Notes: generated from the sequence alone by a model not told the origin. Counted from the first letter of the stretch, positions 1 to 14,054 are shown. The stretch: 64,000 bases of DNA from Atrina japonica (GCA_030159075.1 BROG01000555.1:338501-402500); one strand, 5' to 3'. Numbers and translations: made by a program.

Positions 1-30
1 TCACACTCCCTTCATGTATTTTTGTCTTAG

Positions 31-52
31 GAATCTGACAAGTTATATATTG
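31..52 (+). CDS. microexon, 22 nt
   Basis: The acceptor is a T-rich tract ending TCTTAG at 30, and the donor is GTAAAT from 53. The exon reads ESDKLYI plus one base (phase 1), which is completed by the next exon. It is accepted because its phase matches the next microexon exactly. Confidence 0.45.
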
Positions 53-1325
53 GTAAATATAAACTTTGAATTATAGGTTATATTCTTATTGTTGAAAATA
101 TTATATTTTGAGTTTTACACGTCAATATTACAGGCACGGCGGAACCTCCAGACACAATTGGTAAGAACATATTTAACTATTCACATATATAGAAAATTAG
201 ACAATTTTAATGATTCAGATATGATGCAACTTTCTTTAACTGTTTGAATTTTAATATTTATTTTCATTACAATAGTTATAACAGAATGTTTATTTTTAAA
301 AAGTCAAATGTTTTGCATCATAAAAATCTGTACATTTTGAGGCATTGTAGATTTTTTTCAAATATAAACAAACTATAAGGCTTGTTTGTACCTTTCATAA
401 CCTGATCAGAATCAAGCGTGTATCATGTTAACAGTTTCGTGTCGCATAATGACAGATTATATTTGCTCAATGTATCAACATTTTTGTTTGGTTTTAAATG
501 CTGTAAAATCGGAAATTTATAAAAATAATCAAATATTTTGTCATAAGTGTAAATATTTCTTAAATTCTTGAGTAGGCTGACAACAATTGGATTTGAATCT
601 AGGTCAACTCGTGTGACCTCCAGTTTGGACTCAATCGGAAAGTTGTCCCTGCATGCTCAGCCCTGTAAACAAAAAAAAAACAAATAGTGAAAGAAAGCGA
701 TCGTTACAAGAAAAAGGGAATAGATCCGGTGTAATATCTAACTGGGACAAAATTACGATATATATGAGTGATTAGTTTGCACGTTGAGATGATTTTTTAC
801 AATTGTATCATTACAGTACCCCGTATCTCAGCAATTATGAAAAGGGTCAAGGTCGTTGTATAAAATTACTTTCGGTCGTTAGCCTATAATATGCGTCTTA
901 GGAATTTCGGTCATTGCATAATAAATTAGAATAATCACATATTTAACGGCAATACGCGTTATCATTATTTTTTGACACGGAAACATTATTTTATTCTTTT
1001 TTACATCAATGTCAATCAGGTTTTCAATGGTGAAAAAATTACGTCACCAATACTTAAAATCTAAATCACTGCATTACGAATTCTATTTTAATTACAGAAC
1101 GAGTATTGAACTTTTCCCCTGCACTTTTCTGTGGTTTACCGGGAAAAGAGGCACTTTTCTGTAAGTAATAATGACAAATTACTAGAAATATCGATAGAAT
1201 ATTGAATATCTTCTGAATGGCTCCAATTACTTTCATTATTGTCACCTTCATTGATATCATATTATATTTGACAGTGGTTTGTTCAATCAGTGTTTGCTTA
1301 GGTAGATAACGCTCTGCGTTTATAT

Positions 1326-1395
<70 letters not shown>

Positions 1396-2326
1396 GTGTG
1401 TGGGTGGGTTGGTGATTGATTGTTTTTAGTGTATGTGGTTTGATTTTATAAACACCTAAACCAGTATTCACTAATAAAAAGAAAACATTATACAAAACAT
1501 CAATTTTTAGATAAACTTAAAGGCATACAGTATGTTATGATGATAGAAAATTGTATCCCGCGACTAGACCACAACTTTAATTAAAAATATAATACTTGTA
1601 AAGATATATTGCAGTAGAAAATTTAAACATATCATGCATCTATTGCGCTTGGAATGAATGAAACACGACGACGATTATCATCCACGTAAAATACAAATGT
1701 TATTATTCAAATTCAATTTCTTTTCACAAATATGATATTATAGCAAATATTTTTCAACCCGTGAGTTTTTAAAAGCATTTTATATTAATAAAACGTCGAA
1801 TATTTGAAACTTATCATACAAAAAAAAAATATTTTTGACACATTGCATGACTTTAATTTATATCCATTTACCTTCGTATTAACAAATTCTGACATAATTT
1901 GAAATGTCAAAGTTTAACTTTCGGTCATTCTTATTTAACACGTTATCATAATCGGAATTCTGTTTCCATCTATGTATAATGTTATTTACTTGATATTGGT
2001 GTTTGAATCTGTCAATCATTTTGAATATTTCACAGGTAAACCTAAAGTATTAGTGACCCCGTTTGTGCAGAGTACAATATGTGCTGCTTGTGTTCAGCTC
2101 AGTCCTACTCAAAGCTGTGACAGATATTGTCAAAGGTAAATAAAGTTTAGAATTACAATATTTATTATTTTATATTTAACAATCATTTTAAATCAATGCA
2201 GACGTGTTTTGTGTAAACGTTATTTTACACGAATAAACACTTCAAGTTGTAAAACATCATTTGCATTTTTACAGAAGTAAGAGAAAGCTCCATCAGAATG
2301 AAGTAGAAGTCAATCAAAATTTTTAA
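31..2326 (+). CDS. 3' end of an unrecognised gene (four terminal exons)
   Basis: Four segments with good splice signals join in frame without a stop: 31-52, 134-160, 2036-2135 and 2275-2326 (stop TAA 2324-2326). The joined tail is 66 residues. It starts ESDKLYIGTAEPPDTIGKP, continues to a cysteine-containing stretch (ICAACVQL, then SCDRYC) and ends in a basic/polar tail, NEVEVNQNF. The phases fit at every junction (phase 1, phase 1, phase 2), which is the main evidence. Each acceptor has a pyrimidine-rich tract and AG, and each donor is GTAA. I do not recognise the family. The C-x2-C ... C-x3-C pattern could belong to a small secreted or extracellular cysteine-rich domain, but that is a guess. 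The upstream exons lie outside the window. No clear AATAAA follows the stop, and a foldback repeat begins 20 bp downstream. Confidence 0.6.
134..160 (+). CDS. microexon, 27 nt
   Basis: The acceptor is TTACAG ending at 133, and the donor GTAAGA starting at 161 is near consensus. The exon encodes TAEPPDTI, entering and leaving in phase 1. Confidence 0.55.
1329..1391. repeat. (TG)n microsatellite
   Basis: About 31 uninterrupted TG dinucleotides, in the intron before the 100-nt exon of the leftmost gene. Confidence 0.97.
2036..2135 (+). CDS. penultimate exon with four cysteines
   Basis: The acceptor is TTTCACAG ending at 2035 and the donor GTAAAT starts at 2136. It encodes GKPKVLVTPFVQ, then a stretch with C-x2-C and C-x3-C, and ends in phase 2. 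Open only in this frame. Confidence 0.6.
2275..2326 (+). CDS. terminal exon with stop
   Basis: The acceptor is TTTTTACAG ending at 2274. In phase 2 it encodes SKRKLHQNEVEVNQNF and ends at TAA 2324-2326. Confidence 0.55.
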
Positions 2327-2344
2327 TTAAGATATAAAATCATC

Positions 2345-2749
2345 AAAGGGGTATTAGCTGTGTTTAATGAACTATATTATTTCATTTTCTTCTACTTTTG
2401 CTTCTTGTATGTGTTGTACAATAACAAATGAAAGCTATAAGCTATACACGGCATGAAAAATCTTATGTTCCTATATATTTTGTGAAAATAAGTTCAGGTC
2501 CAGTGTGGTCAGGTCCAGTGTGGTCAGGTCCAGTGTGGTATTCATATACAAATAGTAAGACTGAGTTAATCAATTATAATTGAAAAAGTTCTAAACCTGG
2601 TATTCTCAAGCAATTTTCACAAAACATATATAAGAAAATTAAGAATTTGCATGCCTATGTATATCTCTTTTTTGTTATTGTATGTCAACCAAGGTAGTAA
2701 AAACGGGAAAACATTTTTGAAAAAAAAACACAGTCAATGCCCCCTTAAA
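2345..2749. mobile_element. Foldback MITE-like element, copy 1
   Basis: The left end AAAGGGGTATTAGCTGTG and right end CACAGTCAATGCCCCCTT are imperfect terminal inverted repeats. Inside, the left half (TGTACAATAACAAATG ... TATTTTGTGAAAAT) reappears inverted on the right (ATTTTCACAAAACATATA ... TTTGTTATTGTATG), so the whole element can fold back. The centre carries three direct copies of a 15-bp unit, TCAGGTCCAGTGTGG. There is no coding capacity. Related copies lie at 12812, 33887 and 37796. Confidence 0.7.
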
Positions 2750-3130
2750 GATTATCATTCACAATTGTTCGATAATGAGGTCACATTCTAATTTTCGATT
2801 AAACGTATGTTTGTGGTAGTTTACTTGATGAGTTAAAAATAAGTACATCGACTTGACCTTTTTACCCCTACAAACCATAATGGAATGGTAGGAACAATAG
2901 AAAAGAGCATACCAATCAGATAATAAGGGGTGAAAGTGCTAAATAATATTGTATAAATATAACGTTTCTGAGAATGTGGTATTGTAAAAATATAACATAC
3001 CTGAGAAGGTGGTACAGGAAATTCAAACCGCGAGAAAACACATTGTCGGCAAGGTTGTCAATGATTCTCGAGGGTGACAAAAACTCCACTTATCCCCTTT
3101 CAAGAATGTTATATGAAATAAGATGTAAAG

Positions 3131-3131
<1 letters not shown>

Positions 3132-3217
<86 letters not shown>
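3132..3217. repeat. (AT)n microsatellite
   Basis: About 85 bp of alternating AT. The open frames across it (Tyr-Ile repeats on both strands) are artefacts. Confidence 0.97.
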
Positions 3218-3221
<4 letters not shown>

Positions 3222-3239
3222 AATGAATCATTTTCTCTT

Positions 3240-6200
3240 GTACATAGCTTAAAACAACTTATTTATCTTACAGCTGATAGCAAGAACCAATGGTATGGTC
3301 GGGTGATGACGTAGTGTTGTGGGGTAAAGAACGGTAGAGCTTTCAAATCATAACGTTACTCTTATCATAGGCTACCATGTATGCTCAAATTAACATTGTT
3401 CAGTACTAGTAATAGACATTATTATGGTGTATGTCTATAAACTCTATTTTCGTCATACTAGCATGATAACCTAGAACATCCTGTGATAAAATGGCGATTG
3501 AACTCTAGGATAAAATGCCGTTATATCCATTCAATAAGCACAGCATTTCCTTTGAAGCTATCAATGTATTTAGCAAATCTAAAAAAAGCATTTTTTAATT
3601 TTTCAATCCTTGATATCCCAGTATTGGACAGTATGCTGTAATACAAACTGAAATGCAGCCAATGGAATCTTTTTGATCCTGTTTTATGGACATGCTCAAT
3701 GATGTAAAAGGAATCTCTTCACCTTGAAAGAACACTGATTCAATAATTACAACAATTATTTTAATCAAGAAATCAATTTGGACGTTTACAATTTTTTCAG
3801 CACTGGAAACACCATATGACTGAAAAACTGTTGGATATGGCGTAAAAAAAGATTACAATTAAAAAACTAAAAAAGAAAAATCTGTGTTTGAATATTAAAT
3901 TAGCTTTCTGCATAGCGTCAATGTTTTGTCAAAAGATGTTAAATGGGAAAACCAATGGTTAAGTATTACTTTTATATATTTGATGACAGAAATCCATTTT
4001 TGTTAATGTTTATAAGCGCTGTGTACATTTATGTTTTCATTGTTCATAATATTGTTATCACTTTTTGACTGGACATCTTAAGTCAGGATACTAAGGTACC
4101 ATATTCTTTAAAGATGTTTGATATCCAAATGTCATAAAAGTTGTATTTTCCAAAACCCTGAATTTAAAGAATCAACTTTATTCTTTTATTAAATTGCATC
4201 CACGCAAACTCTTTCAATCAAACTATGCAGAAATTTACCAAAGTATAGGCTTATCAGTAGTTAAGACTTTCACCCAAAGTATCTAGATGGTACGCACTTT
4301 ACTTTTGTTTAGACCAGTATATTATCGCCTGTAGGGTTGAAAGGATTAATGTAGTTGTGTTCAACTCATCAAGTTATAACCATATACAGTGAAATATCGT
4401 TATCCTGAAATTTTCGGGACCCTCCCATACTGGAGATAACCGAAACTTTGTATACGTATTAGACAGCTTTAATACGGCTACTGCCTAAAAAAATTGGATA
4501 AAGGTGATTATTAATTAAACTTTCACCTTAACTCGTTAATGGGAGTTGATTGTTCTGTGTTTTGCTTGTAAACAAATAATAAATTACTTAACATATATCG
4601 AGATAAGCGAAATTTCCAGATAAAAAGTTTGGGATATCCGAAGTAAAAGTAATATAGATAGATAGCAAAATCTGATTTTCGACTCACACGATTTCGACAT
4701 AAAGAAATTTCATTGTACATATATTGACGTGAAGATTTTTTTTTACTTTACTACCTGATTCTGTATATATTTCGGCATCTTTAAACACTAATAATAACTT
4801 TTTTGAATTGATATATTGGAATATTATATTTTGTAATTTTGTACATATGTTATTAACATTAATACACTGGGCCTGTATACTTACAAATACAATGTGTTGC
4901 GCGTTTGAAATGAATGTATGTAATCTAATAAAGAAATAGATAAAATCTGTGTAATGTGTAAATAATGAATATTGCTTTTTGTACATTGATAATTATTTTA
5001 AATAGTTATATATACATAATCTCTAAAAAAGCGGACATTTTAGTTGATAATTTCTGTTATTTAGTGATCACATTTTGTTTAGTTGTATTTGACTGTGGCT
5101 AAAAGCCCAATCTTTTTATTGAAATCAAAACTGTTAAAGTACGGTAAGTTTTAAATGTCAAAATGTGACAGATTGTAGAATTTCAAAAGTGTTCGTTTAG
5201 GAAAAAATACTTAAGGAATTGGTAGTTTTCTTATGTCTGTTTTAATTTAAGTATAATTTCTAGACCACAGATTAGATATTTGTTTCTTTGACAGACTGAT
5301 TATATATATTGTGTATGTATGCTGTAGTGAAGATTTTGAGTTTACATATGATTTTTATTGTCATAAATTAAAAAATGCTTTCACCATTGTCATTTATTTC
5401 ATTCATGCAGACAAACAGATTAAAATTATTTCAACCAACACTTCAACCCAGCGAGTTGGCGTATATTCCTACCCGTTAAGAATATTTATTAATATTAATA
5501 TTTTTATTAATATATAGTAAAATACAATATTTGTTTTATTTACGATACTTGACATAAATTCGTTTCCATAGACGCATGCCATTCTTATTCCATATTTGCA
5601 TATTACAGGATTTATCTCCCATTTACTGAGTTATCACCTCTTTATAGCGAGTATATTGTAAAGATATATGTTTTTTATTTCGTGCTAAAAGAAAATTCTT
5701 AGTCACACTGCAGAGGTAAAATTTATATACCTCATATGTTAATTTTTCATGGCTTTTAAAGTTATATTGTGTTCATCAGGCTGTTTATAAATAAAAAATA
5801 ATTAGCTTTTCGTCCAATAAAAGATACCTGCTCTAAAGAAAGAGAACTGTTGTAAATAGGAGGTTACTCTGTATTCCGCAAATCGAAAATATAAGGTAAG
5901 CCATAATGAAAAAAATATCAAACTCCTTCCATATTGTAGCTCCTTTACATTAGGATCACTATGACATTCCAAACTTTATCATTGTATTATCTAAAAGAGA
6001 GTACTAAAACCTAACTCTAAATGGAACAATTGAGTATGTAACTTTTATATGAACAAGCAATCACAGATCTATTGCAATCTAGAGAGAAACAATTATTAAT
6101 GATAGTCAGTTGTTATCCCCACACTATGGAGACTTCTGGAACAATACATTGATAATGAACTAACATGTAAAAGTTCGGTTATATGCTTTGAAAAACTCCA

Positions 6201-9040
6201 AATTGTTTTAACAATAACCTTTATGATCGAAATATAGTAGATGGATACAAAAGAATGCTGAAAATATGCCATTTCAATTTACTCAAATTATTAATGTCTT
6301 CAGTAAATGGAACTATTTAGTTACAGTTATATCATGCACGGGAACATTTAGTACAGTTTATCATTTCACGTTCTTGGTCATTTATTGACATAAATATCTG
6401 AGAGCATTAATTAATATGAAGATAATATGACCTACCTAGATTCATATATTCTAGAACAAAGTAAACAACAATCACCTGCAGGAAATAAAGGTAGATTAAT
6501 GTCAATGCATTCAACTTAGGGTGATCGAGTACCACGTAAATATCACTGACACTTACCTGTCCTGGACTTCTCTAAAACAAGTCAAATATTAGTCTTAATG
6601 TCATGCAACATTAATTAAATGTTCTTCGGATTTTGGAGAAAAAATATAGAGCTTGCGAGCGATTTAATTAATTTTATTTTTTTTTTCAAAACTTTATTTT
6701 TCAGATGCGAGTGATTTTTGATAGGTCAAGCAGGCAATATTTTATTTATTTGATATATATCATTTTTAATTTAAGTCATATTAAATCAAGCTTTGGAACA
6801 TCAATAGTTTGTGAGAAAAAGCTAAATTGTGTCAATAGTTTGTGAGAAAAAGCTAAATTGTGTCAGTCTGCTGATAACAACTATATTTAGTATATTTTGA
6901 CAACTTTTCATAATTAAGTACAATGCAAGACAGTATTTTAATTATAATGAAATATATAGTTAAATGACAGAATAATTAATGAGACCCCTAGGTCCAAATA
7001 TAAAATTACTCTATAGAAACAATTGAAGGGAACTAAGTGGACTTCAAATATTGGTAAGACCTCTGACAGATAGCTACATACAGCCGAACTAGGCACAAGT
7101 GCATTTACCTGACTTGGGACAGGTATATGAAAAATAATTCAGAAGGTGGAAAAATTTAGTCAATTTTATCTGATCATTATCTCTATACTGAATCAAAAAT
7201 ATTTGATAAAAACCTTAGAAAAATACTTCATCTTAGATCCAAAAATGTTATACTGAAAATGCTGATTGATTTTTTTTCTGATGTCAATACTGAATCCTTG
7301 TGGAGATGTGCATGTGTAGTGTACCCATTTTACGATCATTTAATGTTTCTTTTAAATGCATTGTGACAATGATGCTTGACATGTGCATACCCACAGTAAA
7401 ACATGGTTTGATACAGATATATAGTTTAGGAAAATACTCTACTATTTTCACTTTGCCAGTACTAAAGTTACATAATATCACAGTATTAAATTTTTATCAC
7501 AATTCTAATATCATAGTAATACAATTTTTATCATAATTCAAACTAATTGGATTGGAGACTTATCATACATGTATGTACCAGTGGGAAGTGGGAACAAAGA
7601 GATAGGTGAGGTGATTTGGACTACAATTTATATAGTCTATATACATTGTATCTGGACGTTGCTGCGATAATATACAAATATTATGGAATTAGTATGAATA
7701 ATAAGAAATCGCAACAAGTGTAATCCTTTTCCTTGTTACAGTGGCAAGGTAGAAGGGATAATTATTTTTTTTCAAAATACATGTAATAAATACCTTCCTC
7801 GTTGCCGCTGTAACTACCATTTCCCATAATTTTAATAAATATGTCAATGAATGTTCACTCTATATCTCCAATAATTGGCAACTGAAACTCATGTCATTGC
7901 CACAAATGAAGCCACATATATAGACTACCTGATACTAAGACATTGAACTACCAAGCAACTGAAGCAGCATGTGTCATATTCCGTATATGCTATCTTTATT
8001 CAAGCCTTTTTATGAGTTTTCTATCATTAGTAATACTCATTTGATTCAAACACTCAAATGATTAAAATAATTGATGCGGGTGTTTCGGACATGAGTTGAT
8101 TTTCACGTGCGAGCGGTCCCGTCGAAGAACTTATTAATTTGGTGTGGCCTAAGTACAAGCTTTTACTCAAACATTTGAGGTTTTATCTCAAATATGAGAA
8201 AACGCAATCATTGAATTTCTCGAAAATATCTCAGTCGAATATTTTGCTTATGTTGCGTAAAAACATAGGCCATATCACTAGCAGGCTTAAGTAAATATTT
8301 AACTCAAATATGACTATCATATAAAGGGAACTGTACGCTTTGTCGTGTTTTCACTGAGAATTTCATTTCGTGTATACGGGCTTGTAGGATTTATAAAAAT
8401 ATTCACATCGAGTCTGGCGCCTTCCATAGGATTTTCAATCGTCTTTAAAACGTATTTCGAAACGTGCAAAATACATGTCCTGAAATCACTCTGCGGGAAA
8501 CCTAATTTTATACCTTGTAGTGAATGTGTCGGGGTACGAAATGGGTGATATAGTAAATCCATTAACAGATATCATTTGAAAGGTTAATGAAATCATGTGA
8601 AAAAAAAATTCAATACCACTACCATTATATCTGATTTTTTGTCACATACGAAATCAGTTTATCAATTATGGTAGATTTAAAAATCTTTACGTGATAAAGA
8701 CAATTACCGATATCATTTTTTCTTTATTGATCCCTTTGATGAAAATGTAAATTTTTAGTTTCTGAATAAATAGCTGCCAAAGAAAAATGATAGGCCTAAT
8801 TAACATTTTACGGTCAACACTGATTTAAAGGTGGATATCAAATTAATAGAGAACATTATTACCAAAATAAACAATATTTAGTGGTGCCAGAAGGACTGCT
8901 TACAGCAAAGGAAAACTACACTCAGTTGAGTAAAAAAATCACTCAGCTGAGAAATAAATTTGTTTCGAAAAAACACAATTTGACAAAAATCTAACCTGGG
9001 TTTGAATTTTGAAATATTTTTCGGAAACCCAGGCCTCATA
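3240..9040. other. intergenic AT-rich sequence without recognisable gene
   Basis: I see no coding exon, RNA gene or intact mobile element in about 5.8 kb. The only local structure is a 31-bp direct duplication at 6801-6865 (unit containing TTTGTGAGAAAAAGC, twice in tandem). Open frames at 7284-7536 and 8317-8562 overlap on opposite strands and have no recognisable protein character. Confidence 0.6.
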
Positions 9041-12000
9041 GTAAAAGTAGTATCTAAACGTCTCTGAGAACAACCTGATGTTACAAAAGGTTTCCAAACG
9101 TCACTGAGACCCACATGATGGTACAAAAGGTACCTAAACGTCACTGGACCCACCTGATGGTACAACAAGTATCCAAACATCACCGAAACCCTCCTGATAC
9201 TAAAAGTAGTACCAAAACTCACTGAGATCCATCTGATAGTACAAAAACATTCAAACGTATTTGAAACCCACTTGATATGGTGAAAGTGGTACCATCTAAA
9301 CGTCACTGAAACCCACCGGATGGTACGAAATGAATCTAAACGTCACTGAAACCCACCTGATATGGAAAAAAGTAGTACCAAAACGTCACTAAGACACACC
9401 AAATGGTACAAAAAGTATCCAGACGTCACCGAACCCAACCTGATATGGTAAAAATAATACCTAAACATCATTGAGACCAACCTGATGTGGTAAAAGTAGT
9501 AGCTAAACGCCCTTGCGACCCACATTATATGGTAAAAGTAGTATCTAAACGTCACTAATATGATGGTGAAAGTAGCAAGTATATTTCACTGGGACCCACG
9601 TGCTACTGTACAGGTGGTAGTTTTACGTCAATGAGACCCACCTGATATGGTAAAAGTAGTACCTAAACGCCACTTGATAGTACAAAAAGTATCCAAACGT
9701 CACTGAAATCAACCTTAAAAGTAGTACCTAAACGCCATTGAAACCTACCTGATTCGGTTAGAACTTAAACGTCACTGAGACTCACCTTATGGTGAATGTA
9801 GCACCAACATCTCACTAAGACCAACCTGATGGTAAACGTTGTACTTAAACGTCACTGAGACCCACCTGATGGTTTAAGTAGTAACTAAAATCATTGAGAC
9901 CCACCTAATGGTGAAAGTATTAACTAAACGTCATTGAGACCCACCTCATGGTGAAAGTATTAACTAAACGCCATTGAAACCTACCTAATTTGGTAAAAGT
10001 AGAACTTAAACGTCACTGAAACCCACCTTATGGTGACGTAGCACCAAAATCTCACTAAGACCAACCTGATGGTAAATGTAGTACTTAAAGGCTACTTAAT
10101 AATACAAAAAGTATCAAAACGTCACTTAAACCAATCTTATTTGGTAAAAGCAGAACCTAAATGCTATTGAGACCTAAAAGTAGAACATAAACGTCACTGA
10201 GACCCATCTTATTGGGAAAGTAGCACCTAAATGCTAATGAGACCCACCTGATGTGGTAAAAGTTACACTTCACTGAGACCCACCTAATGTTAAAAGTAAT
10301 ATACAAAAACGTCACTGAGATACACATGTTATTTTAAAAGTGGTAGCTTCACGTCACTGAGACCCACCTTATGGAGAAAGTAGCACCTTAATCTCACTAA
10401 GACTCACCTGTTGTGGTTAAAGCAGTACCTAAACGCCATTAAGACCCACCTTATAGTAAAAGGTGTACCACAACGTCACTGAGACTCACCTGATATTGAA
10501 AGTAGTAACTAAACATCACTGAGACCCACCTAATGTTAAAAGTAGTACCTAAACTCCATTTAATAGTGCAAAAAGTATCCAAAAGTCACTGAAATCAACC
10601 ATATTCGATAAAAGAAGTACCTAAACGCCATTGAGACCTACTGGATATGGTAAAAGAAGAACTTAAACTTATGGTGACAATAGCACCCTAACTTCAATGA
10701 GACCCCCTTGGTGGTGAAAATAGTGACTTAGCGTCACTGAGATTGATACTGATATCGAAAAAGTAGTACCTAAACACTACTGAGACCCACCCGATGGCAA
10801 ATGTAGCACCTAAACGTTACTAGAACCCACCTGATATTGTAAAAGCTGTACCTAACATCACTGAGATTCGTCTGATGGTAAAAGTAGTATCTAAACATTA
10901 CTGATACCCACTTGGTATGGAGAAAGTAGTACCTAAACATTAATGATACCCACTTGGTATGGAGAAAGTAGTACCTAAACATTAATGATACCCACTTGGT
11001 ATGGAAAAAGTAGTACCTATACGTTACTGCCACCCACTTGGTATGGAGAAAGTAGTACCTAAACATTACTGATACCGACCTGATATGGTAAAAGTATTGT
11101 CTAAACGTCTCTTATACCCACCTGATGGTAAAAGTAGCACTTAATCCTCAATCATACCCATGTAATATTGTGAAAGTAGTAGCTTAACGTCACTGAGACC
11201 CACCTGATATGGTTGAACTAGTGCCTAAACGTCACTGAGACCCACCTGATATGGTTAAACTAGTGCATAAACGTCACTGAGACCCACCTGATATGGTTAA
11301 ACTAGTGCATAAACGTCACTGAGACCCACCTGATATGGTTAAACTAGTGCCTAAACGTCACTGAGACCCACATGATGGTGAACGTAGTACCTAAACGTCA
11401 TTAAGACTCACCAGATATGGCGAAAGTAGTACCTAAACGTCATTGAGACCTACCGGATATGGTAAAAGTAGAACTTAAACGTCACTAAGACCCACCTTAT
11501 GGTGACAGTAGCACCCTAACTTCAATGAGACCCCCCTGGTAGTGAAAATAGTAACTTAGCGTCACTGAGACCCATCTGATATAAAAAAAATAGTACCTAA
11601 ACACTACTGAGACCCACCCGATGACAAATGTAGCACCTAAACGTTACTAGACCCCACCTGATATTGTAAAATAGAACCTAACATCACTGAGATTCGTCTG
11701 ATGGTAAAAGTAGTATCTAAACATTACTGATACCCACTTGGTATGGATAAAGTAGTACCTAAACATTAATGATACCCACTTGGTATGGAGAAAGTAGTAT
11801 CTAAACATTACTGATACCGACCTGATATGGTAAAAGTAGTATCTAAACGTCACTCATACCCACCTGATGGTAAAATAGCACCTAATCCTCACTCAGACCC
11901 ATGTAATATTGTAAAAGTAGTAGCTTAACGTCACTGAGACCCAAGTGATATAGTTTAACTAGTACATAAACGTCACTGAGACCCACCTGATATGGTTAAA

Positions 12001-12493
12001 CTAGTGCCTAAACGTCACTGGGACATACCTGATATGGTTAAACTAGTGCCTAAACGTCACTGAGACCCACCTGATGTGGTTAAACTAGTGCCTAAACGTC
12101 ACTGAGACCCACCTGATATGGTTAAACTAGTGCCTAAACGTCACTGGGACATACCTGATATGGTTAAACTAGTGCCTAAACGTCACTGAGACCCACCTGA
12201 TATGGTTAAACTAGTGCCTAAACGTCACTGGGACATACCTGATATGGTTAAACTAGTGCCTAAACGTCACTGAGACATACCTGATATGGTTAAACTAGTG
12301 CCTAAACGTCACTGAGACCCACCTGATATGGTTAAACCAGTGCCTAAACGTCACTGAGACCCACCTGATGGCGAAAATAGTACCTAAACGTCATTAAGAC
12401 CCACCAGATATGGCGAAAGTAGTACCTAAACGTCATTGAGACCCACCTGATGGTAAATGTAGTACCTAGACACTGATACCCACCTCATGGAAA
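9040..12493. repeat. 42-bp satellite array, about 80 degenerate copies
   Basis: Tandem units built on CCTAAACGTCACTGAGACCC followed by ACCTGATATGGTTAAACTAG and TG (42 bp). The left part is divergent, with frequent single-base and short indels. At 11200-12370 there are nearly identical consecutive units, including two interleaved variants (GAGACCCACC versus GGGACATACC), which indicates recent local amplification. Because 42 is divisible by 3, long frames stay open on the minus strand (10770-11066, 11647-11853), encoding a 14-residue repeat. These look like by-products. The array lies between the leftmost gene and the first cyclase. Confidence 0.92.
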
Positions 12494-12811
12494 TAATATA
12501 CCCAAAAGTCTGAACGTCGTTTAGAAATATTGTTGTGCAAATAGAGGTCACGTCATTTTACATGTTGTATGCAAGAGTTCTTGATAAGCTGAATTAACAA
12601 CAACGCGACTGTATGTCATTTTACATAGAAATAGAAAACTTCTTGTAACATGAGACTATTGAGTGCATATTAGCTGACATGATCCAATCATCTTCAGCCT
12701 TGGTCTATTGTTGAATGTGACAGAACGGCAGGTCTTACAGAAATTAATCTAAACAGATAAATATATTGACAGCGAATACAATGATCAGGTGATCACGTTG
12801 TGACCTTTCTA

Positions 12812-13123
12812 TTAAAGAGGACATCAGCTGTGTTGTCACCTTTTTTGCTACTTAGATTTACGAAAAGAGATATAACATGCATAATAATTCCCAAATTCTC
12901 ATGTATTTTGTGAAAATTGCTTTAGAAACCACAGTTTAGTACCATTTCATTTGCAAATGAGTACCACACTGGACCTTATCTTATTTTCACAAAATATGTA
13001 GGAATATAAGATTGTTTATGCCAAATGTATAGCTCCTATTTGTTATTGTACATCAAGTACAAATAATTAAAGTAAAAAAAATGAAATGATTTGCTGTGGT
13101 ATACACAGGTAATGCCACTTTAA
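12812..13123. mobile_element. Foldback MITE-like element, copy 2
   Basis: Begins TTAAAGAGGACATCAGCTGTG and ends AATGCCACTTTAA. It has internal inverted halves around ATTTTGTGAAAATTGC and TTTTCACAAAATATG, and shares TTTGTTATTGTACATCAAG with copy 4. The TTAA at both ends suggests a TTAA target-site duplication. Confidence 0.7.
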
Positions 13124-13559
13124 GCAAAACATAATGCTATCATCATTAGTCACTTAAGGATGACTCCCTGTTAAAGAATTCTCATGGATGTATGAGTACA
13201 AACCTTAACATTCTTTCTTTTTTACTGAATATACCCAAATCGTACTAATGTAAAGCAAAAAAGCAGATGCAATCCATATTATTTAACTTTTTACATTGAC
13301 GTGACGTTGATGTGTAATATCCTTATAAAACTGTACAAAAGGGAAATCAATGAATTCATATATGACACCAATAATTTTGACATAATTAATTGTGAGCATT
13401 GACTGATACAAAACTGATTTTTCTGGTCAAAACAATGACTTTTCTTCAAAATAAGCACAATTAATAGCATACAAAGCTCTAATTAGCTAAACAGTAGCCT
13501 ATCTGGGGTATCCTATGTTGTAAGGTGGCAGAGGAAAATATAACTCAGTTGCATAAATA

Positions 13560-13665
13560 AACAGATAATCTATTTAAAATTGGAGCACAACTGATGAAGT
13601 CTTATTGACAGAAACGATCATCATGGGCATTATAACTTTGGTATTATGTTTATAATATATATAAC
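13560..13665 (-). repeat. Dispersed repeat family R, reverse copy
   Basis: GGAGCACAACTGATGAAGTC ... AACTTTGGTATTATGTTTA is the reverse complement of the core found at 25355, 35000 and (partly) 37530 and 62380. The family is unnamed. It is usually adjacent to MITE-like or ACCATGGCAAC-type repeats. Confidence 0.6.
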
Positions 13666-14054
13666 AAAATATATATGTATGCAAAACTAGTTTAACAGAT
13701 TTCTTTCTTGAATATAACATAAAATATGTTGCATAATAAAAAGAAATAAGTATCTATCCATATTAGATTTCAGTAAATACGGCTTAGTAGTACCCCCTTA
13801 CCCCCACCCAAATTTGTGCCAATACACAATATAAAATGCAATAGTAAATAAGAATGTGTGCAAAACTAGTTTGACAAGTTTCTTTTATTAATACAATTGG
13901 TTAAATGTTGTTTCAACAACAACAACAACAACAACAACAAAATAAATATCTACCCATGTCAATTTTCAGCATACATGGTTAAGTAAAACCCCCTTTTTAG
14001 AGAAATAGTATTGGCACATTGCCAATACATGTACATGATATAAAGAGCAAAATC

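Noticed and set aside
3023..3222. Tyr-Ile repeat proteins over AT tracts (also near 57.3 and 63.8 kb)
   Set aside because: Pure dinucleotide microsatellite translation.
8317..8562. Overlapping 81- and 67-codon frames on opposite strands
   Set aside because: No recognisable motif, no splice context, and mutually exclusive strands. Treated as chance frames in a locally less AT-rich stretch.
10770..11853. Minus-strand frames encoding a 14-residue repeat (MFRYYFLHTKWVS type)
   Set aside because: By-product of the 42-bp satellite. Frames break wherever units have indels.
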